Below are positions 1 through 9,800 of a DNA stretch of 64,000 nt, piece by piece (position 1 is the stretch's first letter; each line of letters opens with the position of its first letter). The translations under genes were made by a program, and so were the position numbers. The notes below the pieces were generated by a model, which worked only from the letters and a program-made list of their open reading frames with translations, did not search any database and was not told where the DNA came from. Location of the stretch: the NCBI RefSeq assembly GCF_005145025.1, contig NZ_CP039695.1:2165501-2229500 (forward strand), in the 5' to 3' direction. Source of the stretch: Novosphingobium sp. EMRT-2 (GTDB lineage Bacteria > Pseudomonadota > Alphaproteobacteria > Sphingomonadales > Sphingomonadaceae).

Positions 1-76
1 CCCGCTGCGACTAACGCCGCCTGCGGCGGCGCAAGTCTCGCTCCCCTCCCGCTTGCGGGAGGGGTTGGGGGTGGGC
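1..76. repeat. Dual-hairpin intergenic repeat, copy A
   Basis: This stretch aligns without gaps to 42585-42660, with about 71 of 76 bases identical. It has two hairpins. The first is a 7-bp arm CGCCGCC/GGCGGCG around positions 15-31. The second is a 10-bp arm CCCCTCCCGC/GCGGGAGGGG around a TT loop (about 43-64). Changes between the copies in the first hairpin still allow pairing. Similar GC-rich elements are common between genes in sphingomonads (general knowledge). The function is unknown; it could be a REP-like element or act in transcript ends. The left edge may be truncated by the window. Confidence 0.75.
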
Positions 77-99
77 CGCGCCGCGTTCAGACGCGCGCT

Positions 100-600
100 T
101 CAGGCCGGGCGAAATTGCAGCGCGTCGCCGTTCATGCAGTAGCGCAGGCCGGTCGGCGGCGGTCCATCCTCGAACACATGGCCGAGATGCCCGCCGCAGC
201 GCAGGCAGTGCACTTCCGTCCGCACCGTGCCGAACGACCGGTCGACCGAGGTTCCGACGGCGCGCGGCAGGGGGCGCCAGAAGCTGGGCCAGCCCGTGCC
301 GCTATCGAACTTGGTGGTGGAGGCGAACAGCGGGTTACCATCGGCCGCGCAGATGAACGTGCCGCGCCGGTGTTCGCCCAGCAGTGCCGAGGTGAACGGA
401 CGCTCCGTCCCTTCCTGCCGCAGGATGTAGAACTGGGCGGGCGTCAGCAGCCGGCGCCATTCGGCCTCGGTATGCTGGACCGGGAAGGTGCCCTTGGAGC
501 GCGCCGGGGCGGCGCTGCACGCCGAGGTGACCGACATCGCCGCCGTCGCGCCCAGGAAGGTCAGGAACTGGCGACGGGCAACAGCGAAGGGGGCAGCCAT
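100..600 (-). CDS. msrB: Peptide-methionine (R)-S-oxide reductase MsrB, exported
   Basis: This enzyme reduces methionine-R-sulfoxide in proteins. The 166-residue product has the MsrB core: GTGWPSFW at about 101-108, HLGHVF near 138-143 and the catalytic Cys155 in RYCMNG. The N-terminus (ARRQFL at 8-13 followed by a hydrophobic stretch) resembles a twin-arginine signal, so a periplasmic location is likely. A SAC near residue 28 could make it a lipoprotein. The ATG at 600 is chosen because it places the twin-arginine signal at the N-terminus; an in-frame start further upstream would bury it. Of the four zinc cysteines usual in the family, C84, C132 and C135 are visible but the fourth position is Asp87, so the structural zinc site is incomplete. 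A separate msrA lies at 21256-21933. Confidence 0.92.
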   Translation of the reverse strand: MAAPFAVARRQFLTFLGATAAMSVTSACSAAPARSKGTFPVQHTEAEWRRLLTPAQFYILRQEGTERPFTSALLGEHRRGTFICAADGNPLFASTTKFDSGTGWPSFWRPLPRAVGTSVDRSFGTVRTEVHCLRCGGHLGHVFEDGPPPTGLRYCMNGDALQFRPA

Positions 601-628
601 GGTTCGGTTCCGCAGCTTTGGGAAAGCT

Positions 629-684
629 CGTTCCGCCGGGGGCGCCAGAGGGGGGGCAGGGTAGGCGCGCACCCCGGCGGAACG
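629..684 (-). terminator. 13-bp perfect inverted repeat between P450 gene and msrB
   Basis: CGTTCCGCCGGGG (629-641) is matched exactly by its complement at 672-684, with a 30-base loop. It sits 3' of the P450 gene and 5' of msrB, both on the minus strand. It could end the P450 transcript or be a regulatory stem before msrB. There is no T-tract, so termination is inference. Confidence 0.45.
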
Positions 685-735
685 CACGCCTTCTAACCCG
701 CCCCAGATGAACCGCGCGTGAGCGCGATCACACTT

Positions 736-2070
736 TCACCAGCGCTCGACTTCCACTTCCATGCGGCGGAAGCCATGGACGAAGTTCGCGCGGACGCGTT
801 CGACCGCGCCGGTGACATGAACGCGCAGGCGGCGCTTGTGCATTTCCTCCAGCAGGATGCGCAGTTGCAGTTCGGCCAGGCGCGCGCCGACGCAGCGGTG
901 GATGCCGTAGCCGAACGCCAGGTGGCGGCGGGCATTCTCGCGCGTGACGATCAGCTTGTCCGGGTTCTCGAACACCGTCTCGTCGCGGTTGGCGGAGATG
1001 TACCACATCACCACCTTGTCACCCGCCTTCACCTCGTGCCCGAACAGTTCGGCATCGGCGGTGGCGGTGCGGCGCATATGCGCCAGCGGGGTGACGAAGC
1101 GGATGCATTCCTGCACCGCGTTGGGGATGATCGACGGGTCCTTTTCCAGGACATCGCGCTGATCGGGAAACTGGTCGAGCGCATGGACGATGCCCGACAT
1201 GGTGTTGCGCGTGGTATCGTTGCCGCCCACAATCAGCAGCACCAGATTGCCCATGAACTCCTGCGGGCTCATGTGCTTCATCGCCTCGGAATGGATCATC
1301 ATCGAGATCAGGTCGGGCGTCGGCTCGGCGTTGACGCGCTCCATCCACAGGCGCTGGAAGTAGTGCGCCATCTCGCGCAGGATGTCGAAGCGCATGTCTT
1401 CCATGCCCTTCGCCAGCGCGATCTCGAGATCGCCCGCCCAGTCCGACCAGAACGTCAGCAGGCGGCGGTCGTCCCACGGGAAGCCGAACAGAATCGCCAG
1501 CATGCCCGTGGTCAATTCGATCGAGACCTTGTCCACCCAGTCGAATTTCTCGCCGATCGGCAGCGTATCGAGCACGCTGGCGGTGCGCTGGCGAATCTCG
1601 GTTTCCATGCGCACCATTTCCGCGGGCGTGAACGCGGGCGCGACGGTGCGGCGCTGTCCGGTGTGTTCGGGCCGGTCCATGGCGATGAACATCGGCATCT
1701 GCCGTTCGGCGAGCTTCGCCGGATCGATGTCGGCCGGCGGATCGCCGATGGTGATGCCGCCGTGCTGCCACGACGAGGAGAACAGTTCCGGCAGCGATTC
1801 GACGTGGCTGATCGCCTTGTGCGAGACCACGTTCCAGTAATCGCCATAGGGCGTGCCGGTCACCTTGTTGACCGGGGCTTGCGCGCGCATTTCCGCGAAG
1901 ATCGGCTGCCAGCGGTCCTCGGCATAGATGTCGGACCGGCTGACGTCCCAGGGGTGGGTATGCACCGGCCGTTCCAGCGGATGCTGACGCTGCCATTCGC
2001 GGTGCGCCTCCTCCACGGTGGGCGAGCGGCGGTAGGTGAACGGCGCTTCGGGCGCGAGCTGGGTAGCCAT
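736..2070 (-). CDS. Cytochrome P450, CYP153-like alkane/fatty acid hydroxylase
   Basis: This is a soluble class I bacterial P450 of 444 residues. The I-helix reads GGNDTTRNTMSG (about 282-293), a hallmark of the CYP153 family. The ExxR pair is E321/R324, and the heme loop FGYGIHRC places the axial thiolate at C393. CYP153 enzymes hydroxylate the terminal carbon of medium-chain alkanes or acids, taking electrons from a ferredoxin and a ferredoxin reductase (known for the family). GGAGG lies 6 bases before the chosen ATG. No ferredoxin gene is adjacent; a fitting reductase lies 3.4 kb away at 5484-6710. Substrate is inferred from family only. Confidence 0.88.
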   Translation of the reverse strand: MATQLAPEAPFTYRRSPTVEEAHREWQRQHPLERPVHTHPWDVSRSDIYAEDRWQPIFAEMRAQAPVNKVTGTPYGDYWNVVSHKAISHVESLPELFSSSWQHGGITIGDPPADIDPAKLAERQMPMFIAMDRPEHTGQRRTVAPAFTPAEMVRMETEIRQRTASVLDTLPIGEKFDWVDKVSIELTTGMLAILFGFPWDDRRLLTFWSDWAGDLEIALAKGMEDMRFDILREMAHYFQRLWMERVNAEPTPDLISMMIHSEAMKHMSPQEFMGNLVLLIVGGNDTTRNTMSGIVHALDQFPDQRDVLEKDPSIIPNAVQECIRFVTPLAHMRRTATADAELFGHEVKAGDKVVMWYISANRDETVFENPDKLIVTRENARRHLAFGYGIHRCVGARLAELQLRILLEEMHKRRLRVHVTGAVERVRANFVHGFRRMEVEVERW

Positions 2071-2118
2071 GGCAATCCTCCGTTGCGGTCCCTTGCGGAC
2101 GGGACTCTGCGCAATGGT

Positions 2119-2147
2119 ACTATCCCTGCAACCTACACTTGTGTCAA
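2119..2147 (-). promoter_or_regulatory. Candidate promoter of the P450 gene
   Basis: Reading the minus strand, a consensus -35 TTGACA (2147-2142) is followed after 17 bases by GATAGT (2124-2119), about 50 bases upstream of the P450 ATG. The -35 overlaps the stop codon of the upstream permease gene. ACAC/GTGT arms around 2135-2144 form a small imperfect inverted repeat over the -35 that a repressor could use. Confidence 0.4.
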
Positions 2148-3394
2148 TAAGCGTTCGTCACCGGCGCCTCACGCTTCGTCGCAACCCGCGCGAACAGCCT
2201 GGAAACCAGGCCGCCGCCCTTGCGCGCGCCGCCCGATTTCATCACGTTGCGCCGGAACAGCCGCGCCCCCATGCGCACGATCGCCAGCACCCACGCGCCC
2301 TGCCAGGCGAGCGCCACCAGATGCGGCCACAGCGCCGGCCCCTGCGCCGCCCGCGCCAGCATGGCGAAGGGCGAACTCAGCGGGAAGACCACCGCGCTCC
2401 ATTCGATCGCGCTGCCGGGATGGGCCAGCGCGTAGCTGGCGAAGAAGAACACCATCAGCTGCATCATCGTGACGGGCATCGACAGCGTCTGCACTTCGCG
2501 CACGGTGCTGGCCATGCCGCCGATCGTCAGGAACACCGATCCCAGGAGCAGGTAGGCCATCGCGAAGCAGAGGAAGCCCAGCAGCAGGAACACCGCCCAG
2601 CCGACCGCCGGCGTCGCCAGCAGCGGCAGATGCTTCGCGCCGGTCAGCACCAGCACGCCGCCGGCCATGCCCCACACCGCGATGCCGACAAGGCTGAACG
2701 CCAGCATGGCGAACAGCTTGCCCAGGAACAACGCGTCCATCGGGATCGCCGCCGCCAGCACCTCGATGATCTTGTTGCTCTTTTCCTCCACGAGGTTGGA
2801 CAGGACCATGCCCGCCAGCAGCATCGTCAGCAGGAACAGCAGCGTCTGCCCGGCCTGCGCGGTCGCGACCTGGCCGTTGCGCGTCTGGTCGGCGCTGGTG
2901 GCCACGACTTCGGCCTGCACCGCCGGGAACGTGCCCGGATGGGCTTCTCGCGCGCGGGCGGCGAAGGTGGAGACAATGCCCTGCCACATGTCCACCCGCT
3001 CGGGCGTGCCGGTCAGCACAGGGTGTTCGAGCGTGCCGGTCACCACGGCCGCGAGCCGGTCCGGCCCCTGGCGCAGCGCGGCGCGGCCATCGAAGCGCTC
3101 GCCGGGCACAAGCCGCTTCAGCTCCACGAAATCGGGCACGCCGCCGGCCATGCGATCGGCCATCGCGTTGCGCGCGGCGATCAGCGCCTGCCCCTGCACG
3201 CCTTCCATCGCCACGCCGATTTCGGGACGATCGAGATCCTTCTGCACTTGCGCGCCGATGCTGCCGGCCATCACGCCGATCACGATCGGGAACAGCGGCC
3301 CCAGCAGGAACAGCAGGAACGTCTTGGAGAAGATCACCGCGGTGAAATCGCGACGGGCGACGACGAAGGCCGCGCGCACCTTTTCTGCCATCAT
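2144..3394 (-). CDS. ABC-2 type transporter permease (NatB/EcsB-like)
   Basis: This is the membrane subunit of an ABC exporter, 416 residues. One helix lies near the N-terminus (FLLFLLGPLFPIVIGVMAG), then a soluble extracytoplasmic domain of about 150 residues, then five to six helices in the C-terminal half. That is the ABC-2 topology seen in the NatB family. Its start codon overlaps the stop of the ATPase gene (ATGA at 3391-3394), so the two are translationally coupled. NatAB systems export sodium or small toxic compounds in other bacteria; the substrate here cannot be told from sequence. Confidence 0.88.
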   Translation of the reverse strand: MMAEKVRAAFVVARRDFTAVIFSKTFLLFLLGPLFPIVIGVMAGSIGAQVQKDLDRPEIGVAMEGVQGQALIAARNAMADRMAGGVPDFVELKRLVPGERFDGRAALRQGPDRLAAVVTGTLEHPVLTGTPERVDMWQGIVSTFAARAREAHPGTFPAVQAEVVATSADQTRNGQVATAQAGQTLLFLLTMLLAGMVLSNLVEEKSNKIIEVLAAAIPMDALFLGKLFAMLAFSLVGIAVWGMAGGVLVLTGAKHLPLLATPAVGWAVFLLLGFLCFAMAYLLLGSVFLTIGGMASTVREVQTLSMPVTMMQLMVFFFASYALAHPGSAIEWSAVVFPLSSPFAMLARAAQGPALWPHLVALAWQGAWVLAIVRMGARLFRRNVMKSGGARKGGGLVSRLFARVATKREAPVTNAY

Positions 3395-4386
3395 CGGCGG
3401 CGTTCCTCTTCCTTGTCCTGTTCCAGCGCCCGCGCGGCGGCTTCGCCGGCAATGGCGACAAAGGCATCGTGCAGGCCCGCCCGCTCGATCGACAGGCTGA
3501 GAATGCCCGCATCGCCCTCGATCAGCGCGCGCAGCAGCGGCTCGACCCCGCTGGCCGGCAGGTTGAAATACCAGAACGCGCCTTCGTGGCGCGCATCGGC
3601 GGGCAGCGCGGCGCGCCACGGCCCGTCCTGCGCGCGGGTTTCCAGCCGCACCTGCGGCGCCAGCCGGTCGCGCGCCACGTCCACCGGCCCCGCGAAGGGC
3701 ACCTTGCCGCCGGCGATGATCGCCACCTGATCGCACAGGCGTTCGGCATGGGCGATGACGTGGGTGGAGAAAATCACCGTCTTGCCGCGTTCCGCCAGCC
3801 CGCGCATCATGCGTTCGAGCTTGCCCTGGTTGAGCGCGTCGAGGCCCGAAAACGGTTCGTCGAACACCACCAGATCGGGATCGTGGACGAGCGTGCCGAG
3901 CAGTTGCACCTGCTGCGCCATGCCCTTGGAGAGCTGGCGGATCTGGCGATCGGCGGCATAGCCCAGCCCGTGCGCCTCCAGCAATTCACGGCCGCGCCGG
4001 CGCCCCTCCTTCAGCGGCACGCCGCGCAGCGAGGCCAGGAACGCGATCGCCTCGGTCGCCTTCATCGCGGGATAGAGGCCGCGCTCCTCGGGCAGGTAGC
4101 CGATTCGCCGCGCGGCGTCGGTGGGATGATCACAGCCCAGCACGCGGCGATGGCCGGCGTCGGGATCGATGATGCCCAGCAGCATCCGCAGCGTGGTGGT
4201 CTTGCCCGCGCCGTTCGGCCCGAGAATGCCGTAGATCGCGCCTTTCGGCACGGAAATGTCCACGCCATCGACGGCGGTGAAGCCATCGAACCGCTTGACC
4301 AGTCCGCGCGCCTCGATCGCCAGTTCCACGCCCGAGGCGTCAACCTCATTGCCCGCCACGGGCCATTCGCCTAGCTCCATCCGCAT
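3391..4386 (-). CDS. ABC transporter ATP-binding protein (NatA-like)
   Basis: This is the ATPase partner of the permease downstream, 331 residues. Walker A GPNGAGKT is at about 56-63, the signature LSKGMAQQ follows, and Walker B ends in VVFDEP. The C-terminal extension resembles the DUF4162 tail of NatA/CcmA-type exporters. The start is uncertain: ATGs at 4386 and 4380 are both possible, and neither has a strong Shine-Dalgarno sequence. It is divergent from queG with only 46 bases between them, so both promoters must be compact or overlap. Confidence 0.88.
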   Translation of the reverse strand: MRMELGEWPVAGNEVDASGVELAIEARGLVKRFDGFTAVDGVDISVPKGAIYGILGPNGAGKTTTLRMLLGIIDPDAGHRRVLGCDHPTDAARRIGYLPEERGLYPAMKATEAIAFLASLRGVPLKEGRRRGRELLEAHGLGYAADRQIRQLSKGMAQQVQLLGTLVHDPDLVVFDEPFSGLDALNQGKLERMMRGLAERGKTVIFSTHVIAHAERLCDQVAIIAGGKVPFAGPVDVARDRLAPQVRLETRAQDGPWRAALPADARHEGAFWYFNLPASGVEPLLRALIEGDAGILSLSIERAGLHDAFVAIAGEAAARALEQDKEEERRR

Positions 4387-4432
4387 GGGACGCGGCCTAG
4401 ACGGTAAGCGATGAACGAGCGGGACAGCAAGC

Positions 4433-5500
4433 ATGGTTAACGCCGATGCAATCCTGCTGGCGCAAAGGCTGCGCGCCGAAGCCGCCCGCATCGGCTTCGC
4501 GGCCACGGGCATCGCTCCGGCCACGGACGATCCGCTGCGCGCGCGCCGGCTGGAACAATGGCTGGCCGATGGCTGCCACGGCACGATGGAGTGGATGGAG
4601 ACCCGGCTCGATCACCGGCGCGGCCCGCAGGCGCTGTGGCCGGCGGCGCGCAGCGTGATCGCGCTGGGGATGAGCTATGCCCCGGCGGCCGATCCGCTGG
4701 CGCTGGCGGACCATCCGGAGCGCGCGCGCATCTCGGTCTATGCGCAGGGCGGCGACTATCACGATACGGTGAAAAAGGCGCTGAAGGCGTTGGCGCGCTG
4801 GCTGGTGGCCGAAGCTCCCGGCGCGGAAGTGAAAGTCTTCGTCGATACCGCGCCGGTGATGGAAAAGCCGCTGGGCCAGGCCGCCGGCATCGGCTGGCAG
4901 GGCAAGCACACCAACCTCGTCAGCCGTCGCCATGGTTCGTGGCTGTTCCTGGGCGCGATCTACACCACGCTGGACCTGCCGACTGATGCGCCGCACGCCG
5001 ACCGCTGCGGATCGTGCCGTGCCTGCCAGGACGCCTGCCCGACGCAAGCCTTCCCCGCGCCCTACCGGCTCGATGCGCGGCGCTGCGTGTCCTACCTGAC
5101 GATCGAGCACAAGGGGCCGATCCCGCACGATCTGCGCGCAGGCATCGGCAACCGCATCTACGGCTGCGACGATTGCCTGGCCGTCTGCCCGTGGAACAGC
5201 TTCGCGCAGGCCGCGTCGGCCAACCGCGCGTTTCTGCCGCGCGCCGAGCTGGCCGCGCCGCGCCTCGCCGATCTGCTGGCGCTGGACGATGCGGGATTCC
5301 GCCGCCTGTTCGCGGGATCGCCGATCAAGCGGATCGGGCGCGACCGCTTCGTGCGCAATTGCCTGATCGCGGCGGGCAACAGCGGCGACGTGGCCCTGTT
5401 CGGCCCGGTGGCCGCGCTGGTCAACGATCCCGACCCGGTGGTGGCCGAGGCGGCGAGCTGGGCGCTCGACCGCCTCGTGTCGGTTATGCCAGTTCCTTGA
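4433..5500 (+). CDS. queG: Epoxyqueuosine reductase QueG
   Basis: This cytosolic enzyme catalyses the last step of queuosine synthesis, reducing epoxyqueuosine to queuosine in the tRNA wobble position. It uses cobalamin and two 4Fe-4S clusters (family knowledge). At 355 residues it has the normal length. Cysteines 192, 195, 198 and 202 ([12 protein letters not shown]) and 218, 245, 248 and 252 (CDDCLAVCP) supply the clusters. Asp138 in [11 protein letters not shown] matches the catalytic acid position. A HEAT-like tail follows. The last 17 bases overlap the 3' end of the convergent ferredoxin reductase gene. Confidence 0.95.
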   Translation: MVNADAILLAQRLRAEAARIGFAATGIAPATDDPLRARRLEQWLADGCHGTMEWMETRLDHRRGPQALWPAARSVIALGMSYAPAADPLALADHPERARISVYAQGGDYHDTVKKALKALARWLVAEAPGAEVKVFVDTAPVMEKPLGQAAGIGWQGKHTNLVSRRHGSWLFLGAIYTTLDLPTDAPHADRCGSCRACQDACPTQAFPAPYRLDARRCVSYLTIEHKGPIPHDLRAGIGNRIYGCDDCLAVCPWNSFAQAASANRAFLPRAELAAPRLADLLALDDAGFRRLFAGSPIKRIGRDRFVRNCLIAAGNSGDVALFGPVAALVNDPDPVVAEAASWALDRLVSVMPVP

Positions 5501-6710
5501 GCGGCGTACCGGCGTCCGCGAGCCGTTCGGGCGCGATTTCGGCGCGGGCTTCCACCAGCTTGCGGCCCTGGACGTAGTCCTTGACCATGTTCACGCAATC
5601 GAGCGCGACGATGCGGCCCTGCTTGAGGTAGATCACCGAGAAGCTGCGCGTTGCCGGATCGCCACGCAGCACGGTGGCGTCGTGCCCGGCGGAGAGGCCG
5701 ACGGTCTGGAGCCGCAGGTCGTACTGGTTCGACCAGAACCACGGCGTCGCCTTGTAAGGTTGCGGATCGCCGAGGATCGACTTCACCGCCGTCGTCGCCA
5801 TGTCGTTGGCGTTCTGCACGGATTCGAGGCGGATCACCGCGCCTTCCGCGAAACCGTTGGCGTGGGCCGCGCAATCGCCGATCGCATAGACATCGGGCAG
5901 CGAGGTGCGGCAGAATTCGTCCACGTCCACACCGTTGCCGCCGGCCGCGCCCGCCGCCAGCAGCGGACCGACCGAGGGGATGATGCCGATGCCGACGATG
6001 ACGAGGTCCGCCGGCAGCACGCTGCCATCAGCCAGCTTCACGCCGGTCACCTTGGTCCCGTCGCCTTCCAGGCAATCGACAGCCACGCCCGTGCGCAGAT
6101 CCACACCGTGCGCGCGGTGTTCGTTCTGGTAGAATTCCGAAAGCGCCTCGCCCGCCACGCGCGCCAGCACGCGCGACAGCGCTTCCAGCAGCGTGACATG
6201 GCAATCGAGCTTGGTCAGCACCGCCGCCGCTTCCAGCCCGATATAGCCGCCGCCGATCACCACCGCGCGGCGCGCGCCGGCATCGAGTTCGCCCATCAGC
6301 CGGTCCACGTCCTCGCGCGTGCGGACCGCGTGGACGCCCGCCAGATCGGCGCCAGTGCACGACAGCCGGCGCGGATCGCCGCCGGCGGCCCAGATCAGCG
6401 TGCCGTAGCCGACCTTGCCCCCATCGCCGAGCGTGAGGACTTTCGCGGCGGGATCGACCGCCGTCACTTCGTGGCCCAGCATCAGCGTGACGGCCTTGTC
6501 GTCCCAGAACTGCGCCGGCCGGATGTAGAGGCGTTCGAAGGTCTTTTCGCGGGCGAGGTATTCCTTGGACAGCGGCGGACGCTCGTAGGGCGGCTCGGGC
6601 TCGCGCCCGATCATCAGGATCGTGCCTTCGAACCCGTGCTGGCGCAGCGCGATCGCGGCCTGCGCCCCGCCATGACCCGCACCCACAATGACGACGTCTG
6701 CCTGATCCAT
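5484..6710 (-). CDS. NADH:ferredoxin reductase (putidaredoxin-reductase/ArR-like flavoprotein)
   Basis: This FAD-dependent pyridine nucleotide reductase has 408 residues. It carries an FAD-binding GAGHGG near residue 10, an NAD-binding [10 protein letters not shown] near 150 and an ATG-like YAIGDCA motif. It resembles reductases that pass electrons from NADH to 2Fe-2S ferredoxins feeding P450s or ring-hydroxylating oxygenases, such as ArR of Novosphingobium aromaticivorans (family knowledge). GGAGG precedes the ATG at 6710 with 6-base spacing, which decides this start over upstream ones. It is a plausible partner of the CYP153-like P450 at 736-2070, though no ferredoxin gene is seen nearby. 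Its 3' end overlaps queG. Confidence 0.88.
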   Translation of the reverse strand: MDQADVVIVGAGHGGAQAAIALRQHGFEGTILMIGREPEPPYERPPLSKEYLAREKTFERLYIRPAQFWDDKAVTLMLGHEVTAVDPAAKVLTLGDGGKVGYGTLIWAAGGDPRRLSCTGADLAGVHAVRTREDVDRLMGELDAGARRAVVIGGGYIGLEAAAVLTKLDCHVTLLEALSRVLARVAGEALSEFYQNEHRAHGVDLRTGVAVDCLEGDGTKVTGVKLADGSVLPADLVIVGIGIIPSVGPLLAAGAAGGNGVDVDEFCRTSLPDVYAIGDCAAHANGFAEGAVIRLESVQNANDMATTAVKSILGDPQPYKATPWFWSNQYDLRLQTVGLSAGHDATVLRGDPATRSFSVIYLKQGRIVALDCVNMVKDYVQGRKLVEARAEIAPERLADAGTPLKELA

Positions 6711-6824
6711 CCGAATCCTCCCGGTTGTCCGGGGGGATTTGGCGAAAAGACCGACCGCGTCAACCACTCCGGCGCAAACTTGGCCCCATTTGCGCAGTCT
6801 TCGTCGCAGTCTCCCTTCTCACGC

Positions 6825-9800
6825 CTATCGCGCGAGCAGCCCGCGTGCCTGCCCCGCGATCTGCGCCAGCATGGCCGCGCCGACCAGCGGAGCGGCCTGC
6901 GCACGGGCGACGAGCGCCCGGAAACTGGCAACCGGCGCGGCATTGCGCCCGGCCCATTCGGCAACCGCTGTCCCCGGTGCGGCAGCCCCCGCGCGCGCCA
7001 GGAAATCGAGGCGCATCTGCTGGAAATCGCGCGCCAGTCCGGCGGCGAGCAGGCGCTCCCACGGATCGGACGGATTGAGCCGGCTGGCCGCCTGCTGCGC
7101 CCAGTCCAGCCCCAGCCGTTCGCCCAGATCGGTGAAGGCGCGGGTCAGCGCGGCCGCGTCGATCCCGCTGTCCGCCGCCAGTTCGGCAAGCCCGATCCCG
7201 CCGTCCATGTCGGCCAGAAAGCGCACGCGCTCGGCCACGTCGGCGGGCGCGCCCGCCTCGGCCAGTTCCGCCGCGATGCGCAGCGATTGCGCGCGCGCCT
7301 CGGCATGGAGCAGATCGGCGATATCGCGCGTCAGGGCTTCGACCCCGCCCGCAAGCCGCGCCACCAGCACGCCGGGCCGTTCCTCGCCCTTGCCCGCGCG
7401 CAGCAGGTCGGCGACATGGCCGCGCAGCGCGCGCGCCACGCGTTCGAACAGCATCAGCCGCACGTCTTCCGCCATCGGCGCGCTATCCAGCTGTGCCCAA
7501 GTCGCGGGCAGGTCGAGCAGACGTTCGGCGGCGACGAAAGCCGCGGCCACCTGCGCCAGCGTGACGCCTTCCTCCTCGACCAGCTCGAACGGATTGACCG
7601 GACCCAGCCGGTTGACCAACCGGTTGGCCAGCTTGGTGGCGATGATCTCGCGCCGCAGGCGGTGGCCGGTGATGTCCTCGCGGAAGCGCTCGCGCATCGG
7701 CGTGGGGAACGCGGCGAGAAGCTGGTCCTCAAGCGCCGGGTCATCGACCACAGTGCTTTCCTCCAGCGCGCGCTGGAGCACGAGCTTGGTGCTGGACAGC
7801 AGCACGGCGAGCTCGGGCCGGGTCAGCCCCTGCCCGCCGGTGGCGCGCCGCGCGAAGTCCTCGGCGCTGGCCAGCCCTTCGGTCTTGCGGTCCAGGTCGC
7901 CGGCTTCCTCCAGCACGTCCATCAGCCGCGCGAACGAAGGCACGGCCGACGCGCCTGCGCGCTGTGCGATCGAGAGCGCCAGCGCCTGCAGGCGGTTGTC
8001 CTCCAGCACCAGATGCGCGACCTCGTCGGTCATCGAGGAGAGCAGCGCAACGCGCTCCTCCTCGGTCAGCCGCGCGGCGCGCTTGGCGGAGGCCAGCGCG
8101 ATCTTGATGTTGACCTCGTTGTCCGAACAATCGACGCCGGCCGAATTGTCGATGAAGTCGGTATTGATGCGGCCACCCTGAAGCGCGAACTCGATGCGCC
8201 CGGCCTGCGTGGTGCCCAGGTTGGCGCCTTCGCCCACCACCTTCACGCGCAAGTCCGCGCCGTTCACCCGCAACGCGTCGTTGGCGTGATCGCCCACGTC
8301 GGCGTTGTTTTCGGTCGCCGCCTTCACATAGGTGCCGATGCCGCCGAACCACAGCAGATCGGCCGGCGCCTTGAGAATCGCGGCGATCAGCGCCTCGGGA
8401 TCGAGTTCCTCGGCCTCCACGCCCAGCGCCGCGCGCACCTGGGGCGAAAGCGGGATCGCCTTCATCGTGCGCGGGAACACGCCACCGCCTTCGGAGATCA
8501 ACGCGGAGTCATAGTCCGCCCAGCTCGACCGGGGCAGCGCGAACAGGCGCGACCGCTCGGCCCAGCTTGCCGCGGGATCGGGATCGGGATCGAGGAACAC
8601 GTGGCGGTGGTCGAACGCGGCCACCAGCTTGAGCGCCTTCGACAGCAGCATGCCGTTGCCGAACACGTCACCCGACATGTCGCCGCAGCCGACCACGCGG
8701 ACCGGATCGGCCTGCACGTCCACGCCCATTTCCAGGAAATGGCGCTGCACCGAAAGCCACGCCCCGCGCGCGGTGATGCCCATCGCCTTGTGGTCATAAC
8801 CCTTGGAGCCGCCGCTGGCGAAGGCATCGTCGAGCCAGAAGTCCTTCGATTCGGCGATGGCGTTGGCGACGTCGGAGAACGTGGCCGTGCCCTTGTCCGC
8901 CGCGACCACGAAGTACGGGTCTTCGCCGTCAAGGATCACCACGCCCTTGGGGTGGACCACCTTGCCGCCGACGATGTTGTCGGTGAGCGAGAGCAGCGTG
9001 CGGATGAACACCTGGTAGCTGGCCTTGCCTTCGGCCAGCCAGCCATCGCGATCGCGCGCGGGATCGGGCAACTGCTTGGGATAGAACCCGCCCTTGGCGC
9101 CGGTCGGCACGATCACCGCGTTCTTCACGCGCTGCGCCTTCATCAGCCCCAGGATTTCAGTGCGGAAATCGTCGCGCCGGTCGGACCAGCGCAGGCCGCC
9201 GCGCGCCACCGGCCCGGCGCGCAAGTGAATGCCTTCCACGCGCGGGCTGTACACGAAGATTTCGCGCCATGGCACGGGCCGGGGCAGGCCCGGCACCAGC
9301 GCCGAATCGAGCTTGAACGCCAGCGCCTCGGTGGCCGCCGGGGCGAACGCGTTGGTCCGCAGCATGGCATCGACCAGCGCGCGGAACTGGCGCAGCAGGC
9401 GATCGTCATTGATCGCGGCCACGCCGGCCAGGCCGGTGCGGATGCGCTCGGCCGCCGCATCCGCCGCCGCCGCGCGATCGCCGGCAAAGGCGGGATCGTG
9501 CCGCGCGACGAACGCCGCGATTAGCCCGTGCGTCACGTCGGGCGCGTTCTTCAGCGCATCGACCACGGTGGCGATGCCGAAGGTCATGCCGCCCTGCCGC
9601 AGATAGCGGAACCAGGCGCGCAGCCAGTTCGCCTCGCGCGCGGACAGCCCGGTGGCGACGATCAGCCGGTTGAACGCATCGTCCTCGGCCGCGCCGTTGA
9701 GCACGGCCGCCAGCGACGTCTCGATGGCCTCGGCCCGCTCCAGCAGCGCCTCGGGCGTCACGTCCGCCGGGTGCGCGACCAGGAAATCGTGGATGTAGCC

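Noticed and set aside
5682-9524. Very long open frame on the plus strand opposite the reductase and glutamate dehydrogenase genes
   Set aside because: It mirrors the codon pattern of real genes on the other strand, with no recognisable domain; it is a GC-rich shadow.
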